From Inia geoffrensis (Eukaryota > Chordata > Mammalia > Artiodactyla > Iniidae): a stretch of DNA of 64,000 nucleotides. Each line of letters begins with the position of its first letter. Position 1 is the stretch's first letter. Below the pieces are notes generated by a model. The model did not search any database, was not told the DNA's origin, and worked only from the letters and a program-made list of their open reading frames with translations. The stretch covers positions 20,944,055 to 21,008,054 of the forward strand of contig CM070912.1 of the NCBI GenBank assembly GCA_036417435.1. Direction: 5' to 3'. Below are positions 59,001 to 64,000 of this stretch, one piece after another. Made by a program: the position numbers and the translations under genes.

Positions 59001-59031
59001 GGTGAAGATGGGACTTGGCGGGGCAGGAAAG
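58684..59031 (-). CDS. SCNN1G: SCNN1G exon 2, with start codon
   Basis: Coding from ATG at 59000-58998 (context TTCACCATGG) to 58684, residues 1-106(part). The 31-base leader 59031-59001 follows a strong acceptor TCTGCCCCTCCAG. MAAGEKIKAKIKKNLPV start, TIKELMRWYCLNTNTHGC with the HG gating motif, a basic RGRLRRLLW junction, the first membrane segment and KLDFPAVTICNINPY. An upstream in-frame ATG at 59069 lies in the intron and is not used. Donor GTGAGG. Confidence 0.97.
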
Positions 59032-62000
59032 CTGGAGGGGCAGAGAAAATAAAGCAGGTGAGTGGGCACAGCCCGGAGGCTGGGCGCTGGGAAACACCAG
59101 CCCTCATGTCCTCAGAGGCTGCCTTCCTCTTTCCCTCTGGCCTGGACAGTCTGCTTTGAGGCCTTGGCCCTTGCTTCAGGATATTTGCTTTTGGGCCACC
59201 ACAGCTGCCAAAGAGCTGCCTCCCTTTCTTGTGGCCCCCAGGCCAAGCTCTGTGGAGGCTGGGTGAGGCGTAACCTGTGAAATCACTGCAGGGCTTGCAG
59301 GACCTTCCCTCTAGCTGCTTGGAGCAGGAACCCTCTGGGCAACCCCATCCCAACCAGCCTCCACACCCCTCTTATCAAGCTCCATCGTGATTAGAGCATC
59401 GAGGGGTCTGATCTTAGTGTCTCCATTAGCTTGCCTTCCTTAGGGCATTGTTCCTGCCTCGCCCTGCCCTCTGGTGCCCAGCTCAGCATCTGGCACAGAG
59501 CAAGCACCTTGCAAGTCGATTCTAACAGGTAAAATCTGCCAAGAGAATTTCCGGGCAGCCACCCTAGATCATGTCCAGCCCCTCCCCAGCCCAGCTGTAT
59601 CTTCCCAGCCTTTCCTCAGCTGCTTTACTGCAAGTGAAGTGTTTCTGTTTCATTTCTGTTTCACTTCTCTTTACTGTCAAGCCCTTAGTGTTTCTAGAGC
59701 ACCTGACATAATAATAGCCTACAAATATTGACCACTTAATATTTGCCAGGCACCGTGCCATATTTCCTTGATTCTAAGAGAATTTGGAGAATACACTTTG
59801 ATTTAATAACAACTTTGTCTGGGGAAGAGTGTTGGAAAGCAAATGACCGCGTTCATCAATATACATGCTGCCCCTGAATTACAGAAACTTTACAGTGTGA
59901 AATAATAATCTTTTAAAAAATGAGCTAAAATAAAATATAGTCTCATTAGCCTCACAAATGCATACAGTCTCTCTCTCCATATATCATATATATAATCAAT
60001 TTCTCTCCAAATATATATAATCTCTCTATATATTTCAGTTCATGTTTCAACAATGCCGTAAGGTAGGCATACTATTATTACTTCCAGATTACAGAGGAGG
60101 AAAATGAGCTCAGAGAGGAGGAGTAACTTGTGCAAAATTACACAGCTAGTAAGTGGAGGCGCTGGATTGGAATCTTGCAGCCTTTATCACCATGGTATAT
60201 GCCTTGAGGGGCCCGGTATTGTGCCGGGTGCTGCCCCCTCCCCAAGACAGTTAATTAACGGTCCGTGGGACTAAAGTGGGGGGTGGAAAGAGACGGAATC
60301 CTGAGCTATTTAATTTCCAAACTCTGGGTAGGTAGTGTGGCCACTTCCTAACACTAGTATTGGTGAGCACTGGTACTAGGGAGGGGGAATATGGAAACTC
60401 TGTTTCCTATGCCTACCGTAGGTGACAGCAGCAAATTAGGATATACTCGAATTTGGAGTAGGATATACAGGGCAGTCCCCATGACCCCCAGAAGGCCTGG
60501 GTCTGGGACAAAGACTATAGTTTGCCCCATCACATTCTTCAGGCAGGATTCTGGCAGTGAGGAAATACTTTTTCTCCACCCTGAACCCATGGGATATTAT
60601 CCAAAATCGGGAGCTGGGGCAAAGGTGGGAGGCTTTCAAGTTAATGATGTTAGTGGGTTTCAGGTTTATGATGGCAAGGATGTAGAGTGCTGTGGGAGGA
60701 AGGTGAGACATCCAAAGGCAGCCAGACCACTGTAACCCTCCACAGACGTATATGATCTTGCTGTGATCTCTGACCCTCAAAATTACGCAAGAAGCCTCTT
60801 GGCAAGAAGAATGTGATTTACTGTGTTTTATCATTTAAAATATTGCCCATCATCATCTCCTCTCTCACTACAATCCAAAAGCAGAAATTAGCAAGAGTTT
60901 GTTGGAAGAAACCTAGATCCAGGTACAATTTCCCGTCAAATAAAACTGCAACCCAGGGAAGATTTTCTCCTCTGTGAACGTTCAACAGAAACTGTGATTC
61001 TGGAAGCTTCTGTCATCAAACCCTCCATTTTCTCACTAAAGATAACTCCTGGGGTCCCTCTGCCCCATCAGCCCCTTCCCCAGGACTACCTTGACCCCAG
61101 TGGATCAGCCACTAATGTTAGTGAAAACACAGGTGAAAGAAGGGAACCCATCTTGCACAGCATAAAACATATACATGTTCACACAAATAATATTTCAACT
61201 TAGAAACAAAGCAAGGTTGTAGCTACCTTTGAGTTATACTGCTTGATTAAACATGATGCCCTAGTGGAAGATTTAGTAGCTGACACCCTGCACTCACTCT
61301 TCTAAGCACTTTCCAGGTATTAACTCATTTAATTTCCACAAATATCTTCTGAGGTAGGCACCATAATTTTCCCCATTATACATGAAATTGAGACACTGAG
61401 AGGTTAAGTAGCTTGCCCAAGGTCACCCTAGAAAGTGGCTGAGTTGGGACTTGAAACGATGCCTTTAACTACAAACTGCTCCTCAAATAATAATAATAAT
61501 AACAGTAACAACAACAGCAACAGCACGAACAACAGAAATAATAGCAGCTATCATTTATGGACCCCTTACTCGACTCCCACACTTCCTCCTCCTACTCTTT
61601 TCACACATTACCTTATTTAATCCCCATTATTATTACATGAGGCACAGAGGAGAAGACGGAGGTGCAGAGTTTAGGCAACTTGTCCAATGCCACACCAGGA
61701 GGAAGGATTAAAAGAATTCTCTGGAGTTCCGGAGTCCCTCATGATTCTCTACTGCACCGCTCTCGCCCGTTCCCGACCTCAACTATCCCCTAGACCTCAG
61801 TGATGGAACCCAAGCCTTGGGCTCTGGGCGCCAGGCCCGCGCTCATCCCGGGGGGCGACTCTGCAGCCCCTGACCTCCCCGTGCCGAGAGACCGGCTGCT
61901 GTGGCCGAAGCCACGTCTGCCCCAGGGCAGCCCGTGCTGAGGCCGCCGGAGAGAACCCAACCAACCCGCTTCAAGTGTTTGCTACATTCTGCAACCCCAG

Positions 62001-62391
62001 TCACCACAGAGAAAACGTTCCAGAGGGGAAAAGGAACGATCGCGGTCAGGTCCACGCGTCTCACCAAGGCCAGGAAGGGAATGAGCGGGTGATAGGTGGA
62101 GAGACGAGGCGGGGCGCGGCCCCGGACACCCCAGACTCGGTTTCTGAGTAACTCAGAAACGCCTCCCGCCCCAGCTCTGCGTCCGGGGCCACGGCGAGGG
62201 CAGACAGCAGAAAGCTGGACCGAATGGACTTGGGAAGGTGTCCCAGCATCCCAGGTACCAGGAGGCAGCCCCGGGCTGATGCCCGCTCCGCCGCCGACAG
62301 GGAGGGCAGTGTCCAGGAAGTCCAGGGACCCCGAGGCCACTCCGGTGCCTGAAACCCCCGAGCTGGTGCGACCCGACCCGGCTGGGCTCAC
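59032..62391 (-). other. SCNN1G: SCNN1G intron 1
   Basis: Unique-looking near exon 2. (TA)-rich patch with CTCTCC units at about 59965-60035. MIR-like blocks at 60050-60190 and 61290-61480. (AAT/AAC)n at 61484-61555. It ends in the CpG island. No additional exon is supported. Confidence 0.6.
62140..62160. promoter_or_regulatory. Perfect 21-bp dyad in the CpG island
   Basis: Arms GTTTCTGAGT and ACTCAGAAAC around a single A. It contains two outward AP-1/Maf-type half sites (TGAGT/ACTCA) and TTTC/GAAA ends. A binding role is inference. Confidence 0.4.
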
Positions 62392-62480
62392 CTCACTCAG
62401 TTCCGAAGGATCCGCGGCTAGCGTGTGCGCGATCCGTGTACGCTCCGTTCTGTTCCTCGTACAGCGAGAGCATCCCGCAG
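62392..62480 (-). other. SCNN1G: Probable SCNN1G non-coding exon 1 (start approximate)
   Basis: A strong donor, TGAG before GTGAGC, at 62392 follows the GC boxes in the right order, and exon 2 begins with untranslated sequence, so a non-coding first exon is needed. The upstream boundary is a guess; the exon could begin anywhere between about 62430 and 62510. Confidence 0.55.
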
Positions 62481-62870
62481 CCCCAGCGACCAAGGCTCCT
62501 GTGGGTTGGGACCCGCCCCCTGGAGCCCAGCCCCTGGAGCCCCGCCCCTCTGACCCCGACCCCGCCTGCCCAGGTGTATTTCCCCAGCGGCCGAGGACTC
62601 GCGGCAGTCCAGAGTGGGCCGCGATTCTGCAGCGCCCCCTGCCATCCTGAGGCCGCGCTGCGCCCCAGCCCATCCTGCGCTGCGCTTTTAGGTGGTATCG
62701 CTCAGCACCTGCTGCCGCCCTGAGGCCACCCTGCACCCGGCATTCCAGCTGGGTCTGTGCGGCACCTTCCTCAAGCACCTCGCAGCGTCTCCTGCCGCCC
62801 TGTTACTGCCCAGCGCCTTCCATTCTGGTCCAGTTGGGCGCCCTCCCGCCCCCACCATCAAGAGAAATGC

Positions 62871-63119
62871 CAAGTAGCCTCCTGCCCCTGGCTTCCTCCT
62901 GACCTGGATGGAGGCTGAGGCTACTTAAGTGCCCACCTGGGCAGCAGGGCTGTTCAGGCAGGCCGCTCATCCTTTAGTCTCTTCAGCTGTCTTTTTATAG
63001 GCATTCACTCTAAAAACAAGACATGAGCTTAAAAAATTGCAACTGGGAGGGACCTTGGGGCACCCCTGTCACAGGCCCCTTGAGTAGGGAAGGACACAGA
63101 CAGGGGAAGCGGTCGCTCT
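62871..63119. other. Unassigned upstream flank
   Basis: Nothing recognised beyond the CpG island. Confidence 0.4.
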
Positions 63120-63265
63120 TGCTCAGAGCTGCTCAGACTTTCCAGTGCTAATCGCGTTCACGTGCAGATTCTAATCCACTAGGGGTGGGATGGGGCTTGG
63201 GAATTTGGATTTCTCAGGTGATGCTTCTGTTGCTGGTCCAAGGACCACACTTTGAGTTAGCAAGG
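63120..63265. repeat. MER20-like relic
   Basis: CACGTGCAGATTCTAATCCA, TCTCAGGTGATGCTTCTGTT, GGACCACACTTTGAG. Confidence 0.75.
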
Positions 63266-63344
63266 GGCACTTGCCCAAGTGAGTGGTTCAGTATTTGGGG
63301 AGGGCAATTTAAAGAAAATCATCTTTTAAAATCTCAACTGTTTT

Positions 63345-63780
63345 TTTTCTAACAATACATCCTCATAGTTAAGAACTCAAAAGATAAAGAGAAAATGGAT
63401 GTCTTTCCATAATCTGCGACCCCCACTAAATACCGGTAACATAGTTACCAGTATGTATATATAATGATGTACATACTGTTCTTTAATTTAACTTTGTTTT
63501 AATGACAATACACTGCACAGTTAGGTTCTCATTGTAAAATAAAGCCAGCTTTTTCACTTCATGATATATTATGTGTAACTTTCCTTGCCAATAACTACAT
63601 TTACTCAAGTATTCCTTTCACATAACTTATTTAATCGATCTATTGATATAGTTTAAGATTTCCTCTAATTTTTCACTAATATAAATTATTCTGTAAAATA
63701 TCATGTACATCTCTATTTCCTTGGGATAAATTTCTACTGGTGTATTTTTTTTTTCTGTCAATGTACTTACCCAGTTTAAT
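63345..63780 (-). repeat. A/T-rich old repeat, probably antisense L1
   Basis: CAGTATGTATATATAATG, TCTTTCCATAATCTGCGACC, TTTCACTTCATGATATATTA. Typical of the old L1 3' side, but the family is not certain. Confidence 0.45.
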
Positions 63781-63784
63781 TGGT

Positions 63785-64000
63785 ACAACAAAAAGAACAG
63801 TTATATACTAACAAACGTAAGGTAGATAGCTAGTGGGAAGCAGCCGCTTGGCACAGGGATATCAGCTCGGTGCTTTGTGACTGCCTGGAGGGGTGGGATA
63901 GGGAGGGAAGGAAGGAGGGAGACGCAAGAGGGAAGAAATATGTGAACGTCTGTATATGTATGGCTGATTCACTTTGTTATAAAGTAGAAACTGACACACC
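63785..64000 (+). mobile_element. Truncated cetartiodactyl L1 3' UTR, runs off the window
   Basis: GTGGGAAGCAGCCGCTTGGC, ATCAGCTCGGTGCTTTGTGA, GGGAGACGCAAGAGGGAAGA, GATTCACTTTGTTATAAAGT: the usual L1 3' UTR order of whales and ruminants. Confidence 0.9.

Larger units (their letters stand above)
61800..62870. promoter_or_regulatory. SCNN1G: CpG island and promoter of SCNN1G
   Basis: CpG-dense block covering the inferred exon 1. GC boxes are seen on the minus strand: GGGGCGGGGC near 62548-62539 and GGGGGCGGGT at 62520-62511. No TATA box is evident in the expected position. The large open frames on both strands here (for example 61843-62778) arise from high GC and are not genes. Confidence 0.75.

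Noticed and set aside
61843..62778. 311-codon minus-strand open frame and a 184-codon plus-strand frame in the CpG island
   Set aside because: High GC removes stop codons in several frames at once. The translation has no domain and the frames overlap a promoter and a splice donor.

Overview
The window is nuclear DNA of a mammal, almost certainly a cetacean (probably a toothed whale). Three things point there: about 18 tRNA-Glu-derived CHR-type SINEs, many with intact target-site duplications and some very young; a cetartiodactyl L1 3' end at both edges of the repeat landscape; and a typical mammalian background of L2, MIR, MER and MaLR-type LTR relics. No bacterial or phage-like system is present, and nothing suggests a new defence or mobile system.

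The one complete functional gene is SCNN1G, the gamma subunit of the epithelial sodium channel ENaC, on the minus strand. Twelve coding exons lie between 59000 (ATG) and 37356 (stop), all with GT-AG introns and compatible phases. They sum to 1956 nt and an uninterrupted 651-residue protein. A CpG-rich, TATA-less-looking promoter with GC boxes lies at about 61.8-62.9 kb. It has a probable non-coding exon 1 whose donor is at 62392. The protein keeps the HG gating motif, both membrane segments, the S-C-S selectivity filter, the furin and prostasin cleavage sites and the C-terminal PY motif. A polyadenylation signal lies at 36870-36865, and a possible distal one inside a hAT relic at about 36200.

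Below 36 kb there is a gene-poor intergenic stretch. From human synteny (knowledge, not seen here) it should lead toward SCNN1B, which lies off the left edge. It holds a processed RPL9 retrocopy (23244-23942, minus) whose 192-codon frame is still open, plus layered repeats: L1 fragments, CHR SINEs, MaLR-like LTRs that have landed inside L2 tails, MIR and hAT relics, and microsatellites. The right edge runs into a truncated L1.

The points most worth a second look are: a pair of young SINEs in opposite orientation placed almost symmetrically about 880 bp either side of SCNN1G exon 3, the exon carrying the protease-activation tract; a perfect 21-bp dyad in the CpG island; a cluster of three AT/GC palindromes in intron 6; small indels and a gained glycosylation sequon in the channel protein; the open RPL9 retrocopy; and two same-family LTRs inserted at the equivalent place in two different L2 copies.
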